A stretch of DNA of 64,000 nucleotides from Spirochaetota bacterium. Its GTDB lineage: Bacteria > Spirochaetota > Spirochaetia > Treponematales > Treponemataceae. The notes under the pieces are model-generated. The model saw nothing but the letters and a program-made list of their open reading frames with translations. It was not told where the DNA came from and searched no databases. Below, in pieces: positions 7,853 to 16,058 of the stretch. A program made the translations under genes and the position numbers. Position 1 is the stretch's first letter. Every line of letters begins with the position of its first letter. Location: positions 1 through 64,000 of the forward strand of contig JAEXRH010000011.1 in NCBI GenBank assembly GCA_023438065.1, written 5' to 3'.

Positions 7853-8449
7853 ATGCCGGCGAACAGCTACAAAGAACCGGATTTCTGGAGCAAAAAGGCC
7901 TTCAATGAGGGATATCCGGCCCGTTCGGTCTACAAGCTGAAGGAGATGGACGAGAAGTTCGGCCTCATCAAGAAAAACACCCGCGTGCTCGATCTCGGCG
8001 CCGCGCCGGGCAGCTGGACGACGTACGTCCTGCGCGCGCTCGCGGGCGGCGGTCACGTCACCGCGATCGACCTCTCCCCGCTCGCGAAGGACGTGAAGGG
8101 GGAAAACCTCTCATTCTTCCAGGGCGACCTCTATTCGCCCGCGATCCGCGCCGAGGCGAACGCCCTCGGACCCTACGACCTCGTCATCTGCGACGCCGCC
8201 CCCGCGACGACCGGAAACCGCACCGTCGATACCGCCCGATCGAGCGGCCTCGTCGAGCTCGCGATCTTCTACGCCGAGCAGATGCTCCTTCCCGGGGGAA
8301 ACTTCGTCGTGAAGATCTTTCAGGGGGGAGACGAACAGGATTTCCTCAAAAAGCTCAGGACCCTTTTCGCCTCGGCGCGCGGATTCAAGCCCGAGGCGTG
8401 CAGAAACGAGAGCTTCGAGACCTATCTCATCGGTTTATGCAAGAAATAG
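7853..8449 (+). CDS. rlmE: 23S rRNA 2'-O-methyltransferase RlmE (FtsJ)
   Basis: This 198-residue enzyme 2'-O-methylates the uridine of the 23S rRNA A-loop (U2552 in E. coli). SAM motif I is VLDLGAAPGSWTTYVL. The K-D-K-E catalytic set is represented by SVYKLKEMDEKF (K), DLVICDAAPATTG (D), VVKIFQGGD (K) and the final NESFETYLIG (E). The size matches the bacterial family. The start at 7853 has a strong Shine-Dalgarno (AAGGGGAGA), and MPANSYKEPDFWSKKAF followed by ARSVYKL is a normal RlmE N-terminus. Confidence 0.94.
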   Translation: MPANSYKEPDFWSKKAFNEGYPARSVYKLKEMDEKFGLIKKNTRVLDLGAAPGSWTTYVLRALAGGGHVTAIDLSPLAKDVKGENLSFFQGDLYSPAIRAEANALGPYDLVICDAAPATTGNRTVDTARSSGLVELAIFYAEQMLLPGGNFVVKIFQGGDEQDFLKKLRTLFASARGFKPEACRNESFETYLIGLCKK

Positions 8450-8543
8450 CGGCAAAACCCGGACAAACCCCGGGTTTCGGAGCCGGATTCGTGCTATCCT
8501 TTGCCGATATCGCCTAAAAGTTCGCGCGAAACGCGCCGAAAAT

Positions 8544-8574
8544 TTGACATTGACTCGCGATCAAATGATATACT
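8544..8574 (+). promoter_or_regulatory. Candidate promoter of the LysM/M23 gene
   Basis: TTGACA (8544-8549) and TATACT (8569-8574) are 19 bp apart; TGATAT (8566-8571) at 16 bp is an alternative -10. The ATG lies 9 nt after TATACT, so the GGAG at 8575-8578 would be upstream of, or at, the transcript start. Confidence 0.5.
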
Positions 8575-8583
8575 GGAGTAACC

Positions 8584-9549
8584 ATGAAAGTGCCGCCAAA
8601 ACACCTCCTGTCCTGCGCCATCGTCATCGCTACGATCCTGCTCGTTTCGGCGTGCAATTCGGGTGACGGTAAACAAAGCAAAACCGATTCGCAAAAACCC
8701 GCAGCGACGGCCGATCTCTCCGATACTCCCGGAGAGGGCTTTACCGGAATGGGCGGCGCCGACACCGGTCTCCCCTCGGAACGGCCGGGGATCGCGAACG
8801 AGGAAGGCGGGCCGGACATCGACCTCTATTACATCGCCTACACGATCAAGAAAGGCGACATGGTCAGCAAGATCGCGGCCGATCACGGCATCTCGCAGGA
8901 CGCGATCATCAGCCTGAACAAGCTCAGGAACACGCGATCCCTCCAGGTCGGCCAGGTCCTGAAGCTCCCCTCGATAAACGGCATCCTTTATACGGTTAAG
9001 AAAGGCGACACCCCGGGCGGCATCGCCGACAAGTACAAGATCTCCCTCGAAAAGGTCGCCCTCGTCAACAACATTACCGACAACATCGTTCCCGCGGGCT
9101 CCGTCCTCTTTCTCCCCGACGCGAAACTCGACTGGGTTACCCTCCAGGAGATCAACGGAGACCTGTTCCGCAAGCCCATCCACGGCGGCTATTACATCTC
9201 CTCGCGCTACGGCTGGCGAAACAACCCCTTCAGCAGCGCGCGAACCTTTCATAACGGCATCGACATGGCGACCTCGCGCGGCGCCCCGGTGTTCGCGGCC
9301 CTCGACGGCACCGTCATCGACACCGGCTACGACGTCACCTACGGCAACTACGTCATCGTCTCGCACCATTCAGGCTACCAGACGATGTACGGCCACCTTA
9401 ACGCGATACTCACCGCGCGGGGAAAGCGCGTGACGACCGCGACCAAGATCGGTACCGTCGGCAACACCGGGCTCAGCACCGGCCCCCACCTCCACTTCAC
9501 CGTGTTCAAGTACCGCTCGACGCTCAATCCCGCATCCCTGTGGAATTGA
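8584..9549 (+). CDS. LysM-domain M23 metallopeptidase lipoprotein
   Basis: This 321-residue lipoprotein (signal peptide ending LVSAC, lipidated Cys24) carries two LysM peptidoglycan-binding modules (about 82-125, 'YTIKKGDMVSKIAADHGIS', and 136-178, 'YTVKKGDTPGGIADKYKIS'). A C-terminal M23 (LytM-type) domain follows. The zinc/catalytic motifs are intact: HNGIDMA (H...D) and GPHLHF (H.H), plus the intermediate MYGHL. It should be an active peptidoglycan endopeptidase involved in envelope remodelling, unlike EnvC/NlpD-type inactive relatives. It is a single-gene unit followed by tandem hairpins. Confidence 0.94.
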   Translation: MKVPPKHLLSCAIVIATILLVSACNSGDGKQSKTDSQKPAATADLSDTPGEGFTGMGGADTGLPSERPGIANEEGGPDIDLYYIAYTIKKGDMVSKIAADHGISQDAIISLNKLRNTRSLQVGQVLKLPSINGILYTVKKGDTPGGIADKYKISLEKVALVNNITDNIVPAGSVLFLPDAKLDWVTLQEINGDLFRKPIHGGYYISSRYGWRNNPFSSARTFHNGIDMATSRGAPVFAALDGTVIDTGYDVTYGNYVIVSHHSGYQTMYGHLNAILTARGKRVTTATKIGTVGNTGLSTGPHLHFTVFKYRSTLNPASLWN

Positions 9550-9598
9550 GAAACCGCGGAGCGGTTTCTCCTGGAGTTTACCGTCGGTAAACTCCTCT
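9548..9598 (+). terminator. Tandem hairpins after the M23 gene
   Basis: A 10-bp stem (9548-9557/9561-9570) is followed directly by a second 10-bp stem (9573-9582/9586-9595) and then TCTTCT. The U-tract is poor, so termination efficiency is uncertain. Confidence 0.55.
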
Positions 9599-9634
9599 TC
9601 TAAAAGAACAAAGCCGATTACCCGCGGAAAAGCA

Positions 9635-9643
9635 TGCTATACT
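9635..9643 (+). promoter_or_regulatory. Extended -10 promoter of LuxR gene
   Basis: TGC followed by TATACT (9638-9643), with the ATG 10 nt downstream and no Shine-Dalgarno. There is no clear -35, consistent with an extended -10 promoter. Confidence 0.5.
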
Positions 9644-9653
9644 GCTCCCACCT

Positions 9654-10589
9654 ATGTTCCACCTCGTCGTTTTGCTCATATCGTCGACGCTCGCGCTCGC
9701 GGCCCTGATCCTGATCGCCCGAAACTGGTTTCGAACCGGGAACCCGAAGAACGCGGCGATAGCGCTTCTCCTTTTCTCGCTCAACGGCGTGCATCTCGTC
9801 GGCGCGTTGAGCCTTATCCGGCACGGCACGCTCTTCCTCTTCGGGATAACCTCGACCCCGCTCGCCGTCTGGAACGCGGTCGCGAACGGCTCCCTTTTCT
9901 TCACCGCCCCGAACTGCGTGCACACGCTCTTCCCCACGCGCGCCTCGCGCAGGCTGAGCGCGCTCTTTTTCGCGGTCTTCGTCTCGTTCGTCGCCATCAA
10001 TCTTTCGGGCCTATTCCCCGTGTCTCCCTTCACGACCATGCTCTTTTACTGCGCGATCGTCGCGGAGGCGTGCTATTCAATCGCGTACTTTTTTTTCGCG
10101 ACTGCCCGGTACCCGCGTTCGCACCTGTTCGGCCATCGCGAGGGCTGGTTCGGCGCCGCGGGCGCGATCGCCGTGATCCTGTCGATACCGCTCGTGACCG
10201 CGTTCGATTTCTCCACGATACTGTTCGGGGTCGTTCCCGCGAGCTTCAGCATGGTCCGGTGGCACGTGATGCTCATGAACGCGGCAGTCCTCGTCGCCAT
10301 GCTCGTGAAAAGGGAGTGGTCGCCCGAGGGCTCCCAGGAAGCGCATGCATCCCGCGCGTCAGGCGACGGGAAAACGGGACTCTCGAAACGGCTCGAGGAC
10401 GCGGGCCTTACCGCGAGGGAAAAAGAGGTGTTTCACCTGCTCGCGAGGGGAAGATCCTATAAGGCGATCGCGGCGGAACTCTATATCGCGGAATCGACCG
10501 CGAAAAGTCATGCACTCAGCGTCTACCAGAAAACCGGAACCGCGGGACGGCAGGAGCTCGTCATTCTCGCGCGTGAACATGGAGGCTGA
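9654..10589 (+). CDS. Membrane-anchored LuxR-family transcriptional regulator
   Basis: This 311-residue protein has about seven hydrophobic helices in its first 220 residues, beginning with an unusual N-terminal TM (FHLVVLLISSTLALAALILIA). A cytoplasmic linker and a GerE/LuxR helix-turn-helix follow at the C-terminus (about 245-305: LTAREKEVFHLLARGRSYKAIAAELYIAESTAKSHALSVYQKTG). It is therefore a one-component, membrane-embedded regulator with an unknown signal. A second protein of the same design lies convergently 25 nt away. No sensory domain family is recognisable in the membrane part. Confidence 0.85.
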   Translation: MFHLVVLLISSTLALAALILIARNWFRTGNPKNAAIALLLFSLNGVHLVGALSLIRHGTLFLFGITSTPLAVWNAVANGSLFFTAPNCVHTLFPTRASRRLSALFFAVFVSFVAINLSGLFPVSPFTTMLFYCAIVAEACYSIAYFFFATARYPRSHLFGHREGWFGAAGAIAVILSIPLVTAFDFSTILFGVVPASFSMVRWHVMLMNAAVLVAMLVKREWSPEGSQEAHASRASGDGKTGLSKRLEDAGLTAREKEVFHLLARGRSYKAIAAELYIAESTAKSHALSVYQKTGTAGRQELVILAREHGG

Positions 10590-10614
10590 CCGGAGCGGGC
10601 TACCCCTGACGAGG

Positions 10615-11583
10615 TCACCGATATGAGGAAAGCCCATCCTTCCCGTTTATTCCCAGCTTTTTATACACGTTGAGCGCGTGGGTCTTTACCGTGGACGGCG
10701 CGATGCCGAGCGACTCGGCGATTTCGCGATACGCGCGCCCCTCCGAAAGGAGCCTCGCGATATCCGCCTCCCGGCCGGTCAAGCCGGGAAAGAACACACT
10801 CGCGGGATCGAGGGATAGGCCGGACTTCCCGGAGCCTTCGTCCGCCCGGAGGGAAGACCGCGCGGTCGACTCGAGATAGGGCGCCATCGTCTCCCGCGGA
10901 ATCAAGCGGCGGGATCCGAACGAAGCGGCGAGATAGCCCGCGTTCGTCGCGAGCGCGAAATACGGGTTTACCTGCCAGACGTCCGGAACGACGCCGAAGG
11001 GTATGAGCAACACGTCAAGGACGAGGATTCCCGGATAAAACAGCACGAGAAGTCCTCCCGACAGAAAGATGTAGAGCAGGTCGAGGGAGCCCTTCATGAG
11101 ACGCCGGGGCACGCGAAGGGTATACGCGACGGCGGCGGCGAGGGCGTATATCGCGGGGACGAAGCACGTCGCGCGAAACCAGAACGCGCGCGAGGTCTCC
11201 GAGGGAAAGGGCGCGAGGAGGAAAAAGGGCACGACCGCGAGCGGCATTACCGCGAAAAGAAGGAAGGCGCGCCGGGACAGGCGGGTCGGATAATGCGCCC
11301 GAACCAGCAGGGGAAGGGCGATGAACGCGAAAAGGCGTCCCACGGCGCTGATCGCGTACAGCGGGTCGCCGAGCGAGTCGAGCGAGAACGCGGATGGCCG
11401 AAATACCCCGGCGAGGAATGACGCCACGCATACCGCGTTGACGTACGCGAGATACGTGCCCTGCGCGAGAAACCTCAGATCGCGGTTTTTCGCGTATTCG
11501 ACCGCGAGAATGGACGCGGCGGCGAGCGCGATCGCCGTCGTCACGAAAAGAAGGATCGCGCTGACGCTATAATAGAGCCCCAA
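10615..11583 (-). CDS. Membrane-anchored LuxR-family transcriptional regulator (second copy)
   Basis: This 322-residue protein has the same architecture as the convergent neighbour: about seven TM helices, then a C-terminal LuxR HTH (LTGREADIARLLSEGRAYREIAESLGIAPSTVKTHALNVYKKLG). The HTHs are clearly related, while the membrane parts have diverged. The start appears to be TTG at 11583 behind a GGGGGTG stretch; an internal start is possible. It is divergent from the BspA-like lipoprotein gene at 11874, which makes that gene a candidate target. The signal sensed is unknown. Confidence 0.82.
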   Translation of the reverse strand: MGLYYSVSAILLFVTTAIALAAASILAVEYAKNRDLRFLAQGTYLAYVNAVCVASFLAGVFRPSAFSLDSLGDPLYAISAVGRLFAFIALPLLVRAHYPTRLSRRAFLLFAVMPLAVVPFFLLAPFPSETSRAFWFRATCFVPAIYALAAAVAYTLRVPRRLMKGSLDLLYIFLSGGLLVLFYPGILVLDVLLIPFGVVPDVWQVNPYFALATNAGYLAASFGSRRLIPRETMAPYLESTARSSLRADEGSGKSGLSLDPASVFFPGLTGREADIARLLSEGRAYREIAESLGIAPSTVKTHALNVYKKLGINGKDGLSSYR

Positions 11584-11873
11584 TTCCGTTCACCCCCACT
11601 CGCGTTCATTCGAAGGCCTTCATGATACACCGCCCCCATGCCCCGGTCAACGCGCGTTCCTTTTCTCCATTCTCGCCAACTCCACCATGCCTCCACCAAA
11701 AATCCACCGGGCGGTGGATACCCGCCGCTTGCCGCATGAGCTTACCATGGCCCGAAGGCGAAAGACGCCCGTCGAGACGCGACTGTCATCGGGAGGCATA
11801 CTCCCGAACCACGCTCGTTCGAAAGGCCTTCGTCCCGTTTCTCAACAGACCAATCGAATATCAGGAGAACACC
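11584..11873 (+). other. Intergenic region upstream of the BspA-like gene
   Basis: This 290-bp stretch has no coding signal I trust. It contains an inverted repeat (ATCCACC/GGTGGAT around 11711-11728) and two near-copies of TTCGAAGGCCTTC (about 11608 and 11818), and ends with the Shine-Dalgarno AGGAG before 11874. The repeats could be binding sites for the divergently encoded LuxR protein, but no convincing promoter is visible. Confidence 0.4.
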
Positions 11874-13940
11874 ATGAAAAGAAGTTTGCATCGCGGCACG
11901 GCGGCAGCCCTCATGATCGCCACGATTCTGGGACTTTCCCTCGCCGGATGCGCGGGCGGAGGGGCGGGCGACGAAACCGTCGCGGTTACCGGAGTCGCGC
12001 TCAACGTCACGGAAAAGACCCTCTCGATCGGGGGAACGCTCCAGCTTGCCGCCACGATCAACCCCGCAAACGCGAGCGACAAGGACGTCGACTGGACCTC
12101 GGGCAACGCCGCCGTCGCGACCGTCGACTCGCGCGGCCTCGTGACCGCGAAGGCGGGCGGCACGGCCACGATAACCGTCCACACGACGGACGGGAACAGG
12201 ACGGCGAGCTGCGCCGTCACGGTGCTGAACAAGTTCTCCGTTTCCTTCAATACCGCGGGCGGAAGCACCGTCGTCGAGCAGTCGCTTGACTCGGGCTCGA
12301 CGGTAACGAAACCCGCCGACCCGACGCGCGAGGGCTACACCTTCGCGGGCTGGTTCGCCGACTCGGGACTTACCGACCCGTGGGACTTCGCCGCGGACCT
12401 CGTCGCGGGCGCGACGACGATTTACGCGAAATGGACGGGAATCGACTATACCCTTACCTATAACGCGAACGGCGGCTCGGGCACGATGGCTTCCGTCACG
12501 AAGCCGTGCGGAACCGACGTCATCGCCCCCTCCTGCGGTTTCGAAGCGCCGTTAGGCCATATCTTCGCCGGATGGGCCCTTACGCCGACGTCGACCAGTC
12601 CCTGGATACCCGGGGCGGTATTCACCATGACCCCCGGAGGCTTCACCCTCTACGCGATATGGGAGTGCGCGTTCACCTTTACCGAATCCTCCGGGAATCT
12701 CACGATTACCGGGCTCTCGCCCAAATGGCCCGCGTCCGAAACGAGCCTCGTCATCCCCTCGACACTCGGCGGGAAGACCGTCACCGCCATCAAGAGCGAG
12801 GCGTTTTACGGGAAGCAGAATCTTACCGCGCTCGTCATTCCCGACACCGTCAAAACCATCGGGTACAGCGCGTTTCAGGATTGCTCAGGCCTCGTTTCGG
12901 TAAACCTCGGCGCCGGAGTCACGCTGATCGACACGGGCGTCTTCCATGGCTGCTCGAGTCTCGTATCGATCAGCATACCGGCCTCGGTGACGTCAATGGC
13001 CCCGGGGTCGTCGTTTTCGAATTGCACCAAACTCGAGAGCATCACCGTCGCCGCGGCGAACCCTAACTATTGTTCCGACAACGGCGTCGTCTATAACAAG
13101 GACAAAACGTATCTCATGCGCTGCCCGCAAAAAAAATCGGGGGCCTTCACGATCCCGAACACCGTGACCTCGATATACCAGTACGCGTTCTCGGGATGCA
13201 CGGGCATCACGTCGATCGCCTGGTCGACTAACCTGAATTCGATCGGGGAATCCGCCTTCGAGGGATGCACCGGACTCACGTCCCTCTCCTTTCCCGCGAG
13301 CTTACAGTACATCAACTATGGCGCCTTCGTTAACTGCTCGAATCTCGCGTCCATGACCTTAAACGAGGGGCTCATCCAGGTCCGCCAGGGTGCCTTTCAG
13401 TCGACGGCCCTGACGACCCTCGCCGTGCCCGCGTCGGTAACCCATTTCCAGAATCAGTTTACCGCGGGCCTTGCCTCGATAACGGTGAACGCGTCGAACG
13501 CGACCTATTCGAGCGTCGACGGGGTGGTCTACTCGAAGGATCAAAAGACCATCCATGTCTGGCCTGCCGCGAAGTCCGGAACCTCGTACACGGTCCTTTC
13601 CACGGTCACGAAGGTCGGAACCTACGCCTTTTACGGCTCGAAACTGCAGAGCATCACGCTGCCTTCGGGCCTCACGACAATCGAGGCTAACGCGATCATG
13701 CAATGCCCGACGCTCACGACGATCACGATCCCGTCGGCGGTTACCTCGATCGGGATGAATTTCGGTTCGAGTTGCCCGACGCTCACGACGATCCGGGTCG
13801 ACGCGGTCACCCCGCCGACGCTCGGAAGCTCGCTCCCGAACAACTCCGGGCTCCTCGTCAAGGTACCCGCGGCGAGCGTGGCATCCTATAAGGCCGCGTC
13901 CATCTGGTCGGCTTCCGCCTCGAAAATCGTCTCGCAGTAA
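11874..13940 (+). CDS. BspA-like leucine-rich repeat surface lipoprotein
   Basis: This 688-residue lipoprotein (leader ending LSLAGC) has a modular surface-protein layout. A BIG2 immunoglobulin-like domain (about 32-118: ALNVTEKTLSIGGTLQLAATI) comes first. Two InlB/Listeria-Bacteroides-type repeats with the GYTFAGWF..Y.KW signature follow (about 122-270). A long array of TpLRR/BspA-type LRR_5 repeats fills about 275-680 ('VTAIKSEAFYG.QNLTALVIPDTVKTIGYSAFQDCSGL'). BspA-family proteins mediate adhesion to host or other bacteria in Treponema, Tannerella and Trichomonas. The lipid anchor fits an outer-surface location. The ATG at 11874 has a proper Shine-Dalgarno; upstream in-frame sequence lacks a signal peptide. 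Confidence 0.92.
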   Translation: MKRSLHRGTAAALMIATILGLSLAGCAGGGAGDETVAVTGVALNVTEKTLSIGGTLQLAATINPANASDKDVDWTSGNAAVATVDSRGLVTAKAGGTATITVHTTDGNRTASCAVTVLNKFSVSFNTAGGSTVVEQSLDSGSTVTKPADPTREGYTFAGWFADSGLTDPWDFAADLVAGATTIYAKWTGIDYTLTYNANGGSGTMASVTKPCGTDVIAPSCGFEAPLGHIFAGWALTPTSTSPWIPGAVFTMTPGGFTLYAIWECAFTFTESSGNLTITGLSPKWPASETSLVIPSTLGGKTVTAIKSEAFYGKQNLTALVIPDTVKTIGYSAFQDCSGLVSVNLGAGVTLIDTGVFHGCSSLVSISIPASVTSMAPGSSFSNCTKLESITVAAANPNYCSDNGVVYNKDKTYLMRCPQKKSGAFTIPNTVTSIYQYAFSGCTGITSIAWSTNLNSIGESAFEGCTGLTSLSFPASLQYINYGAFVNCSNLASMTLNEGLIQVRQGAFQSTALTTLAVPASVTHFQNQFTAGLASITVNASNATYSSVDGVVYSKDQKTIHVWPAAKSGTSYTVLSTVTKVGTYAFYGSKLQSITLPSGLTTIEANAIMQCPTLTTITIPSAVTSIGMNFGSSCPTLTTIRVDAVTPPTLGSSLPNNSGLLVKVPAASVASYKAASIWSASASKIVSQ

Positions 13941-13973
13941 AAAAAAGCCCGAATCCCCCTAAGGGGTTCGGGC
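13941..13973 (-). terminator. Terminator between the BspA-like and anti-sigma genes
   Basis: A GC-rich stem (13947-13953/13967-13973 plus CCCC/GGGG, with one bulged T) has six A residues on its 5' side. It reads as hairpin plus U-tract on the minus strand, terminating the sigma/anti-sigma operon, and may also stop transcription from the plus strand. Confidence 0.75.
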
Positions 13974-14031
13974 GATCATTGCCGTCATCTCATCGATCGG
14001 CCCGTCGCGTTTCACGACGAGACAAGAGCGC

Positions 14032-14529
14032 TTACGATGCCCGGATCCCGAACTTCTTCACGAAAAAGTCGATGTTCGAGCCGACGAAGAGGCCTCCGAA
14101 GACGGTGACCGCGACGCCGCAGAGGATCGAGAAGGGAACCGAATAGGAATTCCCGAAAACGAGGCGGGACCAGTCGCCGAGGGCGGTACCGGACTGAATG
14201 CCGAACCCGGCGACGAGCGCGATCCCGGCGACGACCCAGCGGGTCATCGACACGCGACCCTCGTCGGCGGAAATGTCGGGATACGCGAGGCCGGAAGCCC
14301 TGATTCGCGCCATCGCGGCGAGAATGACCGGATCGGCGGACTCGGGCGCGGGGGAAACCGCCACAGAAGAGGGAGCGAGCGGTCGCGCGAGCAGGAGCTC
14401 GGCTCGCGTCATCGTCCTCACCGCGGTCCTGCACGCGGGGCAGCCGACGAGATGGAACGTCACCCGAAGCGGAACCCGCTCGTTCTTGTCGAGCGCCATA
14501 TACCGGTCAAAAGCCTTGTCGCACGTCAT
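14032..14529 (-). CDS. Zinc-finger anti-sigma factor, membrane-bound
   Basis: This 165-residue protein carries an N-terminal ZAS-type motif (FHLVGCPACR: His, then CxxC) in the first 35 residues and two transmembrane helices near the C-terminus (WVVAGIALVAGFGIQSG and SVPFSILCGVAVTVFGGLFVG). It immediately follows an ECF sigma gene with a 4-nt overlap (ATGA), the usual position of the cognate anti-sigma factor. The inference is that it holds the sigma factor at the membrane until an envelope or redox signal releases it. Confidence 0.82.
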   Translation of the reverse strand: MTCDKAFDRYMALDKNERVPLRVTFHLVGCPACRTAVRTMTRAELLLARPLAPSSVAVSPAPESADPVILAAMARIRASGLAYPDISADEGRVSMTRWVVAGIALVAGFGIQSGTALGDWSRLVFGNSYSVPFSILCGVAVTVFGGLFVGSNIDFFVKKFGIRAS

Positions 14530-15098
14530 GCGTTTTCTCCTTCATCGAGGCGCGCGCGGAGGAGCTTCTTGGCCCTGAACACGTGCGATTTGATGGTATT
14601 TACCGGGAGCCCGGTAACCTCGCTGATATCCGCGTAGGGCATATCGTAAAAAAAATACATATCCACGCATACCCGATACCGCTCGGGAAGCGCGGCCAGC
14701 GCCTCGCGGATGGCCTCTACCGAAAGGCCCTTGAGGTGCTCGTCCTCGGGACTGTCCCCGGGATCGACGATCTCGAAATCCTCGGCGAGTGTCGTGTACT
14801 CCCGTCGCCTTTTCACCGAGTTGATCGCCGTGTTGTACGCGATCCTGGTAAGCCAGGTCGAGAAGCGCGAATCGCCCCGGAAGGTCGAGAGCGAGACGTA
14901 GATCTTCACGAGGACGTCCTGCACGAAGTCCTCAGCGTCGTCGGGGTTGCGGAAAAAACCGTATCCGAGGCCGAAGAGGCGTTTCCGGTATTTCGCCGCG
15001 AGGGCGGCGAAGGCGGCCTGGTCGCCCGACACCGCCTTTCGGCACAGTTCCCGGTCCTCGCCGTCCGCGCCGCCGGGGAACTCAGCTTTCGCGGTCAA
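14526..15098 (-). CDS. ECF RNA polymerase sigma factor (RpoE-like)
   Basis: This 190-residue protein has sigma region 2 (AAKYRKRLFGLGYGFFRNPDDAEDFVQDVLVKIYVSL and FRGDSRFSTWLTRIAYNTAIN) and region 4 (LPERYRVCVDMYFFYDMPYADISEVTGLPVNTIKSHVFRAKKLL), with no region 3, as in ECF sigmas. The first candidate start is TTG at 15098, inside the preceding membrane-protein gene (17-nt overlap); I see no better ATG. The operon order is membrane protein, sigma, ZAS anti-sigma. The regulon cannot be read from this window. Confidence 0.92.
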   Translation of the reverse strand: MTAKAEFPGGADGEDRELCRKAVSGDQAAFAALAAKYRKRLFGLGYGFFRNPDDAEDFVQDVLVKIYVSLSTFRGDSRFSTWLTRIAYNTAINSVKRRREYTTLAEDFEIVDPGDSPEDEHLKGLSVEAIREALAALPERYRVCVDMYFFYDMPYADISEVTGLPVNTIKSHVFRAKKLLRARLDEGENA

Positions 15099-15450
15099 GG
15101 TTCTTCGCGCTCGGTCGGGTCACGAAATAGAAGCCGAGAAGGCTTCCTCCCAACGCGAGGGGAATGAATCCCCCGAGCAGGGCATACGTTACCCCTTCCA
15201 TCAGCAGGAAGAGCAGGGTGAGCGAGAGACCGGTACCGCACAGCAGGAAGCCGGCGAGCAGGGAAAACACGAGAAGGTCGAAAACGGGTTTCCGGTAGGT
15301 TCCCGCCTCGATCTGCCTGACGATCTGGCGATGGCGCCAGAGAAGCCAGAAAAAAATCACCACGGAACCCATGACGATCCCGACGATCGGGATTATCGCC
15401 ACGATGACCTGAGCGGCGGGCACCGCGCCCGCGGCTTCGGTTGCGTTCAT
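15082..15450 (-). CDS. Small membrane protein preceding ECF sigma factor
   Basis: This 122-residue protein has three predicted TM helices (about 15-38, 58-82 and 86-108), with a basic loop HRQIVRQIEAGTYRKP between the first two. It resembles small DUF6249-type proteins often encoded next to ECF sigma genes, but I cannot assign a function. The Shine-Dalgarno AGGAGGAAG precedes the ATG, and the gene overlaps the sigma gene by 17 nt. It could be a sensor or a target of the sigma/anti-sigma pair. Confidence 0.7.
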   Translation of the reverse strand: MNATEAAGAVPAAQVIVAIIPIVGIVMGSVVIFFWLLWRHRQIVRQIEAGTYRKPVFDLLVFSLLAGFLLCGTGLSLTLLFLLMEGVTYALLGGFIPLALGGSLLGFYFVTRPSAKNLDRES

Positions 15451-15518
15451 ATCTTCCTCCTACCGGATCGTTCGACACGGACGGTCGCGACCGGTTGCGC
15501 ATGTATCGGAAATTCGCG

Positions 15519-16058
15519 TCATTCGACGACGAAATACTCGCTGAAATAGAGCGTCTCGATCCTGCCGAGGGTGAGCCGCGCGTTGATGCGATCGAGGAGC
15601 TCACGCTTGACCGCGGCCTCCCCGAGGCTTTCAAGCTCGTCGACCCGCTTCATCGCGAACCAGTCGAGCATCGCGGTCCTCAGGGAGCGGGTCTTGCTCA
15701 CGAGTTCCTCGCGAAAGGCGAGGTCGGAGGCGGGGTACGGAAAATACGGGTTGACGACGACGGTCACGGGCCCACTGTCGCCGGTGCGGGCGCGAAGGAC
15801 GCCAATGTCGGCGAACACGGCCGTCTTGCCCGCGGGGTCGGCCGACTCGAGGGTTTCGGGAGAGGGATCGCCGCGCTTGTCCCCCGCGAGCTCGCGGGCC
15901 GAGAGGGACTGTCGCCTTTCGCCCACCGGATCCCGGGCCTTCCCGACGGATCCGGTCGCGAAGGCCCACAGCGTTCCCGCGAGGATAACGGCGAAAAGCG
16001 CGCATGCCGCGAGCGCGAGAACGCGGATGAGGGTATCGAGCGGCCCCTTATCGCCCAT
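15519..16058 (-). CDS. FliL-like single-pass membrane protein
   Basis: The 179-residue protein has a cytoplasmic N-terminus, one TM helix (about 11-33), a polar linker and a C-terminal domain. That domain ends in 'KRELLDRINARLTLGRIETLYFSEYFVVE', which matches the FliL C-terminal pattern (R..L...IN..L..G.I..VYFTEF). FliL supports stator function at the flagellar motor, but FliL-like paralogues outside flagellar operons are common in treponemes. It overlaps the end of hflX by 11 nt. I chose the ATG at 16058 because GGGGGAGG lies 5 nt upstream. Confidence 0.7.
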   Translation of the reverse strand: MGDKGPLDTLIRVLALAACALFAVILAGTLWAFATGSVGKARDPVGERRQSLSARELAGDKRGDPSPETLESADPAGKTAVFADIGVLRARTGDSGPVTVVVNPYFPYPASDLAFREELVSKTRSLRTAMLDWFAMKRVDELESLGEAAVKRELLDRINARLTLGRIETLYFSEYFVVE

